A DNA stretch of 64,000 bases from Vallitalea sp. (GTDB taxonomy: Bacteria; Bacillota; Clostridia; Lachnospirales; Vallitaleaceae), in contig JAOARM010000050.1 in the NCBI GenBank assembly GCA_025210515.1, forward strand, positions 62,001 to 126,000. The letters are read 5' to 3'. Of the stretch, positions 1 to 9,954 are shown one piece after another. Under the pieces are notes generated by a model. It was not told the DNA's origin and made no database searches. It was given only the letters and a program-made list of their open reading frames with translations. Each line of letters starts with the position of its first letter. Within the stretch, counting starts at the first letter, position 1. A program made the position numbers and the translations under genes.

Positions 1-128
1 CAGTATATCCACAAATTTCAGAAGCATTAATGGACTGTTATAACGCTTTGGCATTTGGTCAAGATGTTGATTCAGCTATGAAAGAAGCTTCTGCAAAGAT
101 GGAAAAAGCCTTAAAATCTGTAAAATAA
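1..128 (+). CDS. C-terminal end of an ABC sugar-binding protein (partial)
   Basis: Only the last 41 codons are present; the gene starts before the window. The frame reads VYPQISEALMDCYNALAFGQ and then DVDSAMKEASAKMEKALKSVK before TAA at 126-128. Helical tails of the type 'D..SAMKEAS..ME.AL' are usual at the end of family 1 extracellular solute-binding lipoproteins that feed carbohydrate ABC importers. The permeases at 3771-5525 are its likely partners, although a two-component system lies between them. Assignment from such a short tail is tentative. Confidence 0.6.
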   Translation, partial: VYPQISEALMDCYNALAFGQDVDSAMKEASAKMEKALKSVK

Positions 129-341
129 TCACCTTATTGCAAAACTAATATTGCATATAATGTTTTTTGGATATATAATATAATGTATAAATTTATAATG
201 GTAAATAAGTAAATTATTTATATAAAATGACAAATAATTAAGTGAAATTATTTATATAAGATATGAGATGATAGTATGCATTTTGTGATTATATTATTAT
301 TAATTGACCAGAAAATAACATTATAATAAGTAGGTGTAATA

Positions 342-2051
342 ATGTATATAAAAAGTAAGATACTACCCCTAAAAATAAAGTTGATGATTGCATTTTCAAT
401 TGTTGTAATGATAAGTCTTCTTATACAGGTGGGTATATCTTACTTTTTTTTATATGATATTATTGAACGTAAGACAACAGATAACTATAAACAAACTATA
501 ATACAAGCTAATAGAAGAATTGACGAATCATTATATTCATACGAAAAAACTACTAGAAATATTATCTCTAATGATATAATACAAGATTGTTTAAGAAATA
601 TTGATATATATAAATTAGGAGATACTAGCTTGAAAATAAAACAAGAACTTGCCAAAATAACTATTTCTGATGAAAATATCAATTCTATACATATAGTACC
701 AAAACATAACAAAACTATAAGTTATATATTTATGTCAAACTATGCAGATTATGACGCTAATAAAAAATTACCTTGGTTTAATAAATTAGAAAAAACTACT
801 GGCGAAGTAATATGGGCTAATACAATTCCCATTAATAAAGTAATGATTGGAAATATTGAAACGTATGTTTTTTCTGCAATTAGAAAAATCAATGATATTA
901 ACACAGGAGAAGAACTAGGAATAGTTATAGTTAATATTGATGCAAAACATCTAAAGAATATAATTGATGAAATAGAATTAGGAGATAATGGTGATATATA
1001 TTTAGTTGATAATAATAACACCATTGTATATTATGAAAATCAAGATTTAATCGGTGAAAAATTAGATATAGATAATAATGAAGATAACATAGTAGTTTAT
1101 GATATTTCAATGAAGAGCGATTGGAAATTAACAGGAATAGTCCCTAAATATGTATATAGAAAAGAAATTGAACATTTTAATAAAATATTTTTATATTTTA
1201 CGATAATTGCTATATTAACAATTATTATATTTTCTATAATTATTTCAAAAAGTATTGAAACTCCTATTAATAATTTAATAGATGCTATGAAGCAAGTTCA
1301 GAAAGGAAATCTTAATGTAAGTATAGCTAAAAAACAAAAAAATGAAATAGGAGAATTAGCAAATCATTTTGAAGATATGATAGATGAATTGAAATATTTC
1401 ATTGATAAAGTATATAAACAAGAAATTATTAATAGAGAAGCAGAAATAAAAGCTTTACATGCTCAGTTAAATCCCCATTTTTTATATAATACACTAGATA
1501 CAATATATTGGATGCTTATAATTAAAGAAGAAGAAGAAATCGGTAATTTAGTAGTAGCGTTATCTGATATTTTAAGATACTCAATAAGTAGGGGAGAAGA
1601 ATTTGTTTCTATAAAAGAAGATATTTTGCAACTTAAGAATTATCTCTATATACAAAAAACTAGATTTGAAGATAAGTTAATTGTTACTATAGATATTTCA
1701 AGCCATATAGAAAATCATATGATACCTAAACTGTTATTACAACCTTTAGTAGAAAATTCAATCAATCATGGCTTCAAAAAAATGAAATTAAATGGAAATA
1801 TTAATATAAAAGGGTATATTTATAATAATGAAATTATATTTGAAGTCATAGATAATGGCATAGGAATGTCAGCAAATAAAATAGAAGATATATTTAGTGG
1901 GAATTTAGAAAAAGATAATAATCATACGGGTCTAGGCATAAAAGCTGTTGATGAAAGAATAAAGATAATGTATGGATGCCAGTATGGATTGAATATAAAT
2001 AGTGTACCTAATGAATATACGCATATTAAGGTAACACTTCCAATCAAATAA
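342..2051 (+). CDS. YesM/LytS-type sensor histidine kinase
   Basis: Membrane sensor kinase of the YesM family, which usually controls carbohydrate ABC importers. A first membrane segment lies at about residues 13-38, followed by an extracellular sensing domain of about 240 residues (dCache-like), a second membrane segment at about 283-303 and a HAMP linker at about 304-357. The His_kinase segment has the motif LNPHFLYNTLD with the probable phosphorylated His379. The ATPase domain shows the N box (VENSINHG) and a G box (DNGIGMS), and ends in GLGIKAVDERI. At 569 residues it has the usual family length. The response regulator gene follows at once: its ribosome binding site overlaps this stop codon, so the two are translationally linked. 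Confidence 0.93.
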   Translation: MYIKSKILPLKIKLMIAFSIVVMISLLIQVGISYFFLYDIIERKTTDNYKQTIIQANRRIDESLYSYEKTTRNIISNDIIQDCLRNIDIYKLGDTSLKIKQELAKITISDENINSIHIVPKHNKTISYIFMSNYADYDANKKLPWFNKLEKTTGEVIWANTIPINKVMIGNIETYVFSAIRKINDINTGEELGIVIVNIDAKHLKNIIDEIELGDNGDIYLVDNNNTIVYYENQDLIGEKLDIDNNEDNIVVYDISMKSDWKLTGIVPKYVYRKEIEHFNKIFLYFTIIAILTIIIFSIIISKSIETPINNLIDAMKQVQKGNLNVSIAKKQKNEIGELANHFEDMIDELKYFIDKVYKQEIINREAEIKALHAQLNPHFLYNTLDTIYWMLIIKEEEEIGNLVVALSDILRYSISRGEEFVSIKEDILQLKNYLYIQKTRFEDKLIVTIDISSHIENHMIPKLLLQPLVENSINHGFKKMKLNGNINIKGYIYNNEIIFEVIDNGIGMSANKIEDIFSGNLEKDNNHTGLGIKAVDERIKIMYGCQYGLNINSVPNEYTHIKVTLPIK

Positions 2052-2065
2052 AGGAGTGAGTTACT

Positions 2066-3616
2066 ATTCTTAGAATTTTATTAGTTGATGATGAAAATAT
2101 AGTTTTGAAAGGTATGCAACATGTATTAAGCAAATTAGATGATGTATGTGAAATAGTAGGAACTGCTAATGGGGGGGTATTAGCACTAGATTTAGTAGAT
2201 AAGCTTAACCCTAATGTAATTATAACAGATGTAAAGATGCCAGATATTGACGGCATTGAGTTAACAAAAATAGTTATGGAAAAATATCCAAATACATATA
2301 TTATCATATTATCTGGACATGCTGATTTTCAATTCGCAAGAGATGCTCTTAGATATGGAGCATATGATTATTTATTAAAACCATGTAAATTTAAAGAAAT
2401 AATAAGTATTTTGCAAAAGATTAACACAGAATTAAGTGCCAAAAAGAATAATATAAATATCAAGAAAGAGTTAGAAAATAAGTTAGAACACAAACAGAAA
2501 GAAAATATAAAAGAAAAACTACTTAACTACTTACTTAATGATAAAGCTATTGACAATATAGAAACTAATATAAATAACATAAAAGTAATTACTTTTATAT
2601 ATAATGATTATTATATTAACAAGGATGACATTAGACAAATACTTGAGAAACGACTACTTTCTCGAATAGATTCCCAAGAAATAGTTCAATTACTGGAATA
2701 TAATAATCAATATATAATTATTATTAACGAAACTTGTGATATGGATATATTTATTAAGTTATTATCTATGGTAAAACTTGATATAACCAAAAAAGGTTCT
2801 TGGATATGTGGAGGAATAAGTAATACATATTATTCTATAGATGGATTAAAAGAAGCTTATAAAGAGAGCTATACGGTAATGAGATTTTTACTATTTAACG
2901 AAATCTATGAGATCAATCAAAAGACTAAGATTGATAATCTAGATCATTCCTGTTTAAGTTGTTTTAGTAATGTTATGGAAGAAGAAAAAATAATCAAAAT
3001 GATATTTACAGGAGATGCTAAGAAATTAGAGAAATATCTAAATGAACAAATCAAAAAATTAATGGCTAGTAATAATGTTTATAATCCATATGAATTCAAA
3101 TCTCGTATAAAAAAGATAATGATTGTACTAGAAAAGAAATTAACAAAAAATAATATAGATATGACAGCAATATTTAATCGTTCTATAGAATGTATATATG
3201 AAATTGAAAGGATAAACAGTTATAAACAATTATTAAATTGGTTTAAAAATATGCTTCTTACAATCTGTGGTTACATACAAAAGAAGAAGTGCCAATATCC
3301 AAAGTCAATACAAGAAGCAATTGAATACATAGAATATAATTATAACAAAGATATATCAATGAAATTAATAGCAGATATTGTTTTTCTAAATCCTTCTTAT
3401 TTTAGTGAGTTATTTAAAGAAACAGTAGGAATTAATTTTTCTGATTATATCACCCAATTAAGAATTAAGAAGGCGAAAGAACTTTTAAGCACTACTCATT
3501 TTACTAATTATCAGATTGCAGAAAAAATTGGATTTAAGAATGCAACTTATTTTAATGTCGTTTTCAAAAAAATTGAAGGAGTAACTCCTAAAAACTACAG
3601 AAAACTATTAGGATAA
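2066..3616 (+). CDS. AraC-type response regulator (YesN family), probable ATT start
   Basis: DNA-binding response regulator paired with the upstream kinase. The receiver domain carries the phosphoacceptor in ITDVKMPD (Asp55 with the start used here), and the last 100 residues are two AraC-type helix-turn-helix motifs (MKLIADIVFLNPSYFSELF and YQIAEKIGFKNATYFNVVFK). The first usual start codon, TTG 2105, would cut off the first beta strand and the acidic pair ILLVDDE that binds magnesium. The open frame extends back to 2060, and an ATT codon at 2066 sits 9 bases after AAGGAG (2051-2056). I therefore place the start at ATT 2066, giving 516 residues. It probably activates the nearby permease and hydrolase genes. 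Confidence 0.88.
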   Translation: MLRILLVDDENIVLKGMQHVLSKLDDVCEIVGTANGGVLALDLVDKLNPNVIITDVKMPDIDGIELTKIVMEKYPNTYIIILSGHADFQFARDALRYGAYDYLLKPCKFKEIISILQKINTELSAKKNNINIKKELENKLEHKQKENIKEKLLNYLLNDKAIDNIETNINNIKVITFIYNDYYINKDDIRQILEKRLLSRIDSQEIVQLLEYNNQYIIIINETCDMDIFIKLLSMVKLDITKKGSWICGGISNTYYSIDGLKEAYKESYTVMRFLLFNEIYEINQKTKIDNLDHSCLSCFSNVMEEEKIIKMIFTGDAKKLEKYLNEQIKKLMASNNVYNPYEFKSRIKKIMIVLEKKLTKNNIDMTAIFNRSIECIYEIERINSYKQLLNWFKNMLLTICGYIQKKKCQYPKSIQEAIEYIEYNYNKDISMKLIADIVFLNPSYFSELFKETVGINFSDYITQLRIKKAKELLSTTHFTNYQIAEKIGFKNATYFNVVFKKIEGVTPKNYRKLLG

Positions 3617-3620
3617 TACA

Positions 3621-3653
3621 AAAGCTTGCTAATATATGGCGGGCTTTTTTTTA
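3621..3653 (+). terminator. Rho-independent terminator after the response regulator
   Basis: AAGCTTGC (3622-3629) pairs with GCGGGCTT (3639-3646) through eight pairs including two G-U, with a 9-base loop, followed by a run of eight T. It separates the kinase/regulator pair from the permease genes. Confidence 0.8.
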
Positions 3654-3770
3654 TTACCCAATAATATTTAAAGAAAACTAATAGTTATTTATTTTTTCCA
3701 TATATAAAAAGTTATATATTATTATTAACAATAAATGTAGCAAGTTTTTTAGTATAAGGAGGAGAAAATA

Positions 3771-4676
3771 TTGCAAAACAGTATAGCGGTGAAAAATAAA
3801 GCTAGTAAAAAACAAAAAAAAGAAGCGTATGTTGCATATTTATTTTTATTACCTGCTTTAATAGTAATAGGGATGTTTGTAATAGTTCCAATTTGTAAAT
3901 TGTTTTATACTAGTATGAGAAGTACTAATTTAATGGGTGGAAATGATGTGTTTATAGGTTTTAGAAACTATATTGATTTAGCTCAAGATGCAGAATTTTT
4001 CCGATCATTTAAGGCATCACTATATTTTATGATAGTAGTTATGCCATTGCAAACAGCACTTGCATTATTTATGGCAATACAAGTTAATAAGAAAATAAAA
4101 GGAATAGGTATATATAGAAGTATTTATTTTTTACCTGTTGTTACTTCATTCTTAGTAATATCATATTTATGGAAGTTCATGTACAATACTAACTTCGGAT
4201 TAATTAACGAAATACTTAATGTCTTACATATGCAAAGAGTTAACTTTTTGGGTAATACAAATACTGCTATGAATAGTATTATAGTTGCTTGTATATGGAA
4301 GTCTTGGGCGTTTTTTATGATGATATATCTTGCAGGATTGAAAGAAATACCAATATCATTATATGAATCTGCTGCTATAGATGGAGTTAATTCATGGCAA
4401 AAGTTCAGATATATTACATTTCCAATGTTAAAGAAAACAACATTATTTATTGTTATGATAACTAGTATGGATGCATTTGTTAAAGTATTTGTACCAGTGT
4501 TTGCTATGACTCAGGGAGGGCCTAGAGGAACAACAAACATATTAGTATTCCACATATGGCGACAAGCTTTTCGTTTGAATCAAGTAGGATATGCTTCAGC
4601 AGCGGCAGTAATAATGTTTTTATTCGTATTAATAATGAGTTTAATTCAATTTAAAATTGGTGATGAAAAAGAATAA
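3771..4676 (+). CDS. Sugar ABC transporter permease (MalF/UgpA-like)
   Basis: Inner-membrane subunit of a carbohydrate importer (CUT1 type). The start is TTG at 3771, well placed after GGAGGAG. A short lysine-rich cytoplasmic tail is followed by six hydrophobic segments. The EAA loop that contacts the ATPase is visible as ESAAIDGVNSWQKFRYITFP in the second half. At 301 residues it is of normal length. The second permease starts 15 bases after this stop. No ATPase gene accompanies the pair, which is common in clostridia where a shared MsiK-type ATPase serves several importers. The substrate is not readable from the sequence; the adjoining secreted glycosidase-like protein suggests oligosaccharides. 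Confidence 0.92.
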   Translation: MQNSIAVKNKASKKQKKEAYVAYLFLLPALIVIGMFVIVPICKLFYTSMRSTNLMGGNDVFIGFRNYIDLAQDAEFFRSFKASLYFMIVVMPLQTALALFMAIQVNKKIKGIGIYRSIYFLPVVTSFLVISYLWKFMYNTNFGLINEILNVLHMQRVNFLGNTNTAMNSIIVACIWKSWAFFMMIYLAGLKEIPISLYESAAIDGVNSWQKFRYITFPMLKKTTLFIVMITSMDAFVKVFVPVFAMTQGGPRGTTNILVFHIWRQAFRLNQVGYASAAAVIMFLFVLIMSLIQFKIGDEKE

Positions 4677-4691
4677 TAGGAGGTGACCATA

Positions 4692-5525
4692 ATGAATAAA
4701 AAATCTAATATAGGAACACACATAATTTTAATAATATTTGTAATTATAACTATTATTCCAATGGCATGGGGAATAGGCAATGCCTTTAGGAGTAATGAAG
4801 AATTAGCTAGTATGTCTGGGCTAAGTATATATACATTTTTGCCTAAAACTTTTACAATGAAGAATTTTACATCTATGTTTTCTGCATTAAATTTCACTCA
4901 AGTATTTATGAATACTCTTTTTGTTGCTCTTACAGTAACTATAGGAAATATAATATTTAATGCAATGGCTGGATACGCATTTGCAAGATTGAATTTTCCA
5001 GGTAAAAATATATTATTTATAATATTTTTAGCTACGTTAATGGTTCCATTAGAAGTTTTAATCATTCCTTTATATAGTACTTTGAAAAACTTACATATGA
5101 TGAATAGTTATTGGGCACTTATAATTCCATTTATAGCTAATGCATTTGGAATATTTTACTTTAGGCAGTTTATTAGTAATATACCAAAAGAACTTGATGA
5201 GGCAGCTATTATTGATGGTTGCAACCAATTTGGTATATTTACAAAAGTTATATTACCATTATTAAAATCTGCAATGGTAACATTAGGACTTATAGTATTT
5301 TTGCAACAGTGGGATAGTTTTATTGTTCCAGTAACGGTAATACATTCAAAATCAAAAATGGTACTACAAGTAGCATTACAAGATTTACAATTCGGTTTAT
5401 ATAGTAATGATTATGGTGTTATGTTTGCAGGAATAGTAGTATCTGCTTTACCAGTTATTATCGTATTCTTATTTTTACAAAAATATTATGTAGAAGGAAT
5501 TAGTTCAAGTGGTTTAAAAGGCTAG
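4692..5525 (+). CDS. Sugar ABC transporter permease (MalG/UgpE-like)
   Basis: Second membrane subunit of the carbohydrate importer. The EAA loop reads PKELDEAAIIDGCNQFGIF and then TKVILPLL, typical of MalG-type permeases, and six hydrophobic segments span the 277 residues. A GTG at 4683 is also in frame, but it lies inside the ribosome binding site AGGAGGTG (4678-4685), so ATG 4692 is the start. It is co-transcribed with the preceding permease and followed by a clear terminator. Confidence 0.92.
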   Translation: MNKKSNIGTHIILIIFVIITIIPMAWGIGNAFRSNEELASMSGLSIYTFLPKTFTMKNFTSMFSALNFTQVFMNTLFVALTVTIGNIIFNAMAGYAFARLNFPGKNILFIIFLATLMVPLEVLIIPLYSTLKNLHMMNSYWALIIPFIANAFGIFYFRQFISNIPKELDEAAIIDGCNQFGIFTKVILPLLKSAMVTLGLIVFLQQWDSFIVPVTVIHSKSKMVLQVALQDLQFGLYSNDYGVMFAGIVVSALPVIIVFLFLQKYYVEGISSSGLKG

Positions 5526-5544
5526 TAAATTATATGAACTATTT

Positions 5545-5588
5545 AAAAGATAGATTAGGTTTTCATCCTAGTCTATTTTTTTGTTTTT
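5545..5588 (+). terminator. Rho-independent terminator after the permease pair
   Basis: ATAGATTAGG (5550-5559) pairs with CCTAGTCTAT (5567-5576) with one G-U pair, followed by a long T-rich run to 5588. Confidence 0.85.
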
Positions 5589-5724
5589 TTGTCCAGATAG
5601 CAAATTCCGATTATATCTAAATAAAACTGATTATTGTTAAATCTTATGTTTTATATAGTAGTATATTATTTTAATTAAAGGAGGTTTTTTATTTATTATA
5701 AAAACAACTTAAGGAGATGGTAAG

Positions 5725-8700
5725 ATGTTTGTTAGAAGAAAAAAGCTTTCACTTATATGTATGATAGTATTAGTATTAAGTATGTTTGGAAATATAACTA
5801 TTGTAAATGCTAGCTTAGTTTCAGATTTAACATGGAGCAATTTTCCATCAGGATGGGCACAAAATAATAATAATATAACTGGAGAGAGTACTGATTTAAT
5901 TATTAAATCAGTAGAAAGTGGAGATGACTTTGAATATAAGGTAGATATAACATTGAATGGTTCAGGTAATCAAGCATCTCAAGGAGGATTACTAATAAGA
6001 GCAAGTGGTCAGTCTTATAGTAATTCTTATATAGTAATGTTACATAAAACACCACAGCTTCAACGTATAGAAATACATAAATTTGATAATGGAACAGATA
6101 CAATAATAGGTACCGCAGATAAGACAATTAACTGGAATCAAACATATAATCTTAAAGTAAAAGCAGAAGGAAATAATATAAAGATTTATTATAATAATGA
6201 AGATATTCCTTGTGTCGATGTAAATGATAGTACATTAGCCAGTGGGCAATTTGGATTATTTAGAGCAGGAACAAAAGTTACGTTTAATAATATTATACTA
6301 AATGATGATGCAACAATCATTTTTAAAGAAGATTTTAACAATGGTAGCTCTTCGTTTAATGTAATTAACGGAACATGGAATGTAGTAAATAATCAACTTC
6401 AAGGAAGTTCCAATCAACATCAAGACGTTAAAGTGTGTAAACAGGGAGTAGTAGCATCAGATTTTGTATATGAAGCTGATATTACGTTAGATACAGAGTC
6501 ATCAGCAGGTATATTATCTTTTAGAGGTAATAACAATATGGATAATACATATTGTGTGGCTTTAGATTCTCTTAGTAATGTAGTCAAATTATATAAGTTT
6601 CCTTATGAATCAATCAATGAATATAATTATAATCTTAAAATCGGGAAAAAATATCATTTAGCAGTTAAAGCTATAGGAAATAAAATACAAGTATTTCTAG
6701 ATGATAATAATACACCAGTAATTGATGTAGTAGATAATAGTTATACATCTGGACAGTTTGGATTATTTAATTATAACGGTAATAGTACGTTTGATAATGT
6801 TATAGCTAAAAAAATAAGTGATAGTAGTGAATTACCAGAACCTAAACATCATTGGAAATTTGAAAATAACTTGATTGATGATAAAAGCTCATCTAATGGG
6901 GTAGCAACAAGTAGTCCTGTATACACTACAAAAGATGTAATTAATGGTTTGACTGGATTATATATGGATGGTAAAGATGATGTTGTTAATTTTAATGATA
7001 TTGAAATGAAAGGAAGTTTTACTATTTCATTTTGGGTGAAACCAAGTGATATACACAAAGATTGGACACCAATATTATCTAAGTTTGGTAATAATGGTAA
7101 TACATTTTGGATAGGTAATCATAATATAGACGGCAGAATAAGATTTGGAGTATATCCTAATGGTCATACAGAAAGATTTATTGATACAGATTTAGGAACA
7201 TTGATTGATAGTAGATGGGCTCATATAACATGCAGTTATGATGGACATTATCAAAAAATATATTTAAACGGAAGTTTAATAAAACAAAGTAATAATATAA
7301 ATGCTGATATTAACAATAAAGCTGGGGAGTTTAAAATAGGACATAGAATTAAATTAAGCGATGATACGTACAGATTACCTTATAAAGGTAGTATTGATGA
7401 TGTAAGATATTATGATAGTGCTTTATCAGACTCACAGATACATAGTTTATTTAGTAGTTATAATGTTTCAGCAGGTCAAGATGTTAGCTTACTTATAGAT
7501 CAAGTTGGATTCAGATTATCAGATAGAAAAATGGGGGTACTAAGAAGTACAAAACGAACTCCTAATTGGAATCCAGAAAATGCTACATTTAAAATCAAGA
7601 AAAAAGAAGATGACTCTGTTGTAAAAACTGGAAGTATAACTTATTGGGGACAAAAATGGGACTCTCATTGGTGGATAGGTGACTTTAATGATTATGATAT
7701 AGAAGGTGATTATTATTTTGAAGTATCTGGAGATAATATGCCATTAATTAGAAGTAATTACTTCAAGATAGAAAATAACTTATTAATGCAAAGAGGAATT
7801 ATTCAGTCACAGATAGATAATCTAAAAAGTAGAATAGTTAAAGTTAATGATTTACCAGATTCTAGCAACCCACCACATTTAGAAGATGGAATAATTTTCA
7901 AAGAAAAAGCTCATGATGGATTTATTCATACTTATGCACTTGACAAAGGAATACATATATATAGAGATTGTGGTGCCTCTAATATGACTGAGGTTGAAAG
8001 TGCTACTATAACAGCTAATGCATTAATTGATATACTTAAATACCAAGATACTATATTAACAAATCATCAAAAAAATGAAATAAATGATTTGATTAAATTA
8101 ACAGCGAACTATTTAGTAGATATCCAAGAAATATCTTCAGACCCACAGAAAAATGGACGTTTTCATCATATGGGAATGGGCTGGAATCAAGAGGAATTAA
8201 AGACATTTTCATGGAGAGATATGCCTCATTCTATAGTTACATTAGTTAGATCATATAAATTATTTAAAGATACAAATCCTGTATTAGCAAATAAGTGGTT
8301 AGATTCTGCTAAATTAGCATATGAGTGTATGATATATAGACCTTATTATTTATTAAGTGAACTAAGTGGTCCAGAAGTTTCGTCACCTAATTGGAATTAT
8401 AATTCACTTATGAATGATTTACGTATGTTTTATGACAAAGATAGGAATTGGACAATGCCAAGAAATAATACAATTACTGATTTAAGAACTCGAGATATTA
8501 TGCCATCAATATGGGCATGTACACAGTTGTATAGTGTAGATAATCAAGAAAAATATCTAGACAAGGCAGAAGAATTAACTGATATTATCTCAAGCAGACA
8601 ATTTGTAGATTATAATAATAAGATAGAAAATACATATGGTAACTTCTATGAATTTCATAATGATAAGACGACTTTTGTAACAGAAATGCATCAGTTTTCT

Positions 8701-9867
8701 AAATGGAGTATGGGAAATTATGATCCATTAAGGCTTAATGGAATTATGGAGTTATTTAACTATAGACCTAATGATGTTAATGCTGCAAAATGGTATAATA
8801 CAATTAAAATATATGGAGAAAATCATATTAAACAATATGATGACTTGACTCCATTTGGAATAACTCCATTAAGAATGAGTAGAAGTCGAGGTATAGATTT
8901 CTTTAGACCACTTAATCATGGAGCTAACTCTATATATGGTTTAGCTGCAATTAATATATTAGAGATTGGTAATTTCCTTAATGATAAAGAATATCAAGAT
9001 ATAGCCGCACGAAATATTAATTATATTACAGGAATGAATCCTGGATGGCCTAATAAACATAATAAACAAGCAACTGATTGGGGTGCTTTTTCTTGGGCGG
9101 CTGGTATAGGAGAAGTATCTTTTGGAGGTAATATTAGACATTATGTAGGTGGTATATTGCCAGAAGGAAGTATACCTAATGGATTTACTTCTAATAATCA
9201 AGGTCCAATTGACCCAATTTCAATACCAGACGGACCAAACGGAATTTATAGTGGATCGGGTGGAATATATCATCAAGAAGATGGTGTTATGCATAGTTTA
9301 TCATTTTTGAATGGAGTTGCTAGAATAGAATCAAATTACTTACTGGTAATTAATACAAAGAGCAATAAACAATCAGTAGCTTCTAACATTGAAATTAGAA
9401 TGGACGGTAAAACATATAAGTATACAACAGATTCAACAGGAAAATGTAATATTAATAATTTACCTATAGGAAAATCAGGTATGTTATATGCAACTTATGG
9501 AAATGTTAAATTAAGTAAGAAGATAGACACTTTGTCAAGTGGATACATGGAATGGAATATTGATTTTGCAAATTATATTGAAGTTAGCGTTACTGTTCCA
9601 CAGACTATAAGTAAAAATACTTCAGGTAATTGTACTGTTACTATAACAAATCATGGAACAATGGATACTACTGCTAATGTATTACTAAGTGCGGATGGTG
9701 TTAATCTATCAAATACATCTTTCTCTAAGTTAATAAGTGCTAATAGTTCAGAAGCTGAAGTAATAAATTTCAGTGCGGGGAATGTTATTAAGGATTACCT
9801 AGTATGCACATATGTAGAAACAGATAATAACACAACTGTTAGTACAGCTTCTGGAAAAATTAATTAA
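5725..9867 (+). CDS. Large secreted multidomain protein with LamG and GH9-like modules
   Basis: Secreted polysaccharide-active protein of 1380 residues, starting after AAGGAG at 5711. Residues 1-29 are a signal peptide ending in VNA. Residues about 34-195 and 200-362 are two related concanavalin-like jelly-roll domains, each ending in SGQFGLF and then F(N/D)N(I/V)I. Residues about 370-578 are a LamG_3-type domain (FTISFWVKP; GSIDDVRYYDSALS). Residues 587-685 resemble the Ig-like domain in front of family 9 cellulases (LLIDQVGFRLSDRKMGVL). Residues about 690-1205 resemble the alpha-helical barrel of glycoside hydrolase family 9, including INYITGMNPG. The usual DAGD catalytic motif appears as DCGA (748-751). 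The last 100 residues look like a CARDB/Ig domain. No surface anchor is visible. The substrate is unknown; the importer genes upstream suggest it releases imported sugars. Confidence 0.75.
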   Translation: MFVRRKKLSLICMIVLVLSMFGNITIVNASLVSDLTWSNFPSGWAQNNNNITGESTDLIIKSVESGDDFEYKVDITLNGSGNQASQGGLLIRASGQSYSNSYIVMLHKTPQLQRIEIHKFDNGTDTIIGTADKTINWNQTYNLKVKAEGNNIKIYYNNEDIPCVDVNDSTLASGQFGLFRAGTKVTFNNIILNDDATIIFKEDFNNGSSSFNVINGTWNVVNNQLQGSSNQHQDVKVCKQGVVASDFVYEADITLDTESSAGILSFRGNNNMDNTYCVALDSLSNVVKLYKFPYESINEYNYNLKIGKKYHLAVKAIGNKIQVFLDDNNTPVIDVVDNSYTSGQFGLFNYNGNSTFDNVIAKKISDSSELPEPKHHWKFENNLIDDKSSSNGVATSSPVYTTKDVINGLTGLYMDGKDDVVNFNDIEMKGSFTISFWVKPSDIHKDWTPILSKFGNNGNTFWIGNHNIDGRIRFGVYPNGHTERFIDTDLGTLIDSRWAHITCSYDGHYQKIYLNGSLIKQSNNINADINNKAGEFKIGHRIKLSDDTYRLPYKGSIDDVRYYDSALSDSQIHSLFSSYNVSAGQDVSLLIDQVGFRLSDRKMGVLRSTKRTPNWNPENATFKIKKKEDDSVVKTGSITYWGQKWDSHWWIGDFNDYDIEGDYYFEVSGDNMPLIRSNYFKIENNLLMQRGIIQSQIDNLKSRIVKVNDLPDSSNPPHLEDGIIFKEKAHDGFIHTYALDKGIHIYRDCGASNMTEVESATITANALIDILKYQDTILTNHQKNEINDLIKLTANYLVDIQEISSDPQKNGRFHHMGMGWNQEELKTFSWRDMPHSIVTLVRSYKLFKDTNPVLANKWLDSAKLAYECMIYRPYYLLSELSGPEVSSPNWNYNSLMNDLRMFYDKDRNWTMPRNNTITDLRTRDIMPSIWACTQLYSVDNQEKYLDKAEELTDIISSRQFVDYNNKIENTYGNFYEFHNDKTTFVTEMHQFSKWSMGNYDPLRLNGIMELFNYRPNDVNAAKWYNTIKIYGENHIKQYDDLTPFGITPLRMSRSRGIDFFRPLNHGANSIYGLAAINILEIGNFLNDKEYQDIAARNINYITGMNPGWPNKHNKQATDWGAFSWAAGIGEVSFGGNIRHYVGGILPEGSIPNGFTSNNQGPIDPISIPDGPNGIYSGSGGIYHQEDGVMHSLSFLNGVARIESNYLLVINTKSNKQSVASNIEIRMDGKTYKYTTDSTGKCNINNLPIGKSGMLYATYGNVKLSKKIDTLSSGYMEWNIDFANYIEVSVTVPQTISKNTSGNCTVTITNHGTMDTTANVLLSADGVNLSNTSFSKLISANSSEAEVINFSAGNVIKDYLVCTYVETDNNTTVSTASGKIN

Positions 9868-9899
9868 TAAATATATTAAGGCATAAAGATATAGAATAG

Positions 9900-9935
9900 T
9901 AAGGAGTCGTCTAAAATATATAAGACGACTCCTTA
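9900..9935. terminator. Strong hairpin between convergent genes
   Basis: A 13-bp perfect stem, with AAGGAGTCGTCT (9901-9912) pairing with AGACGACTCCTT (9923-9934) plus one outer T-A pair, and a 10-base AT loop. There is no clean T run on either side. It lies between the secreted hydrolase and the convergent PH-domain gene, where a bidirectional terminator is expected. Confidence 0.65.
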
Positions 9936-9954
9936 ATCACTATATGTACAAATA

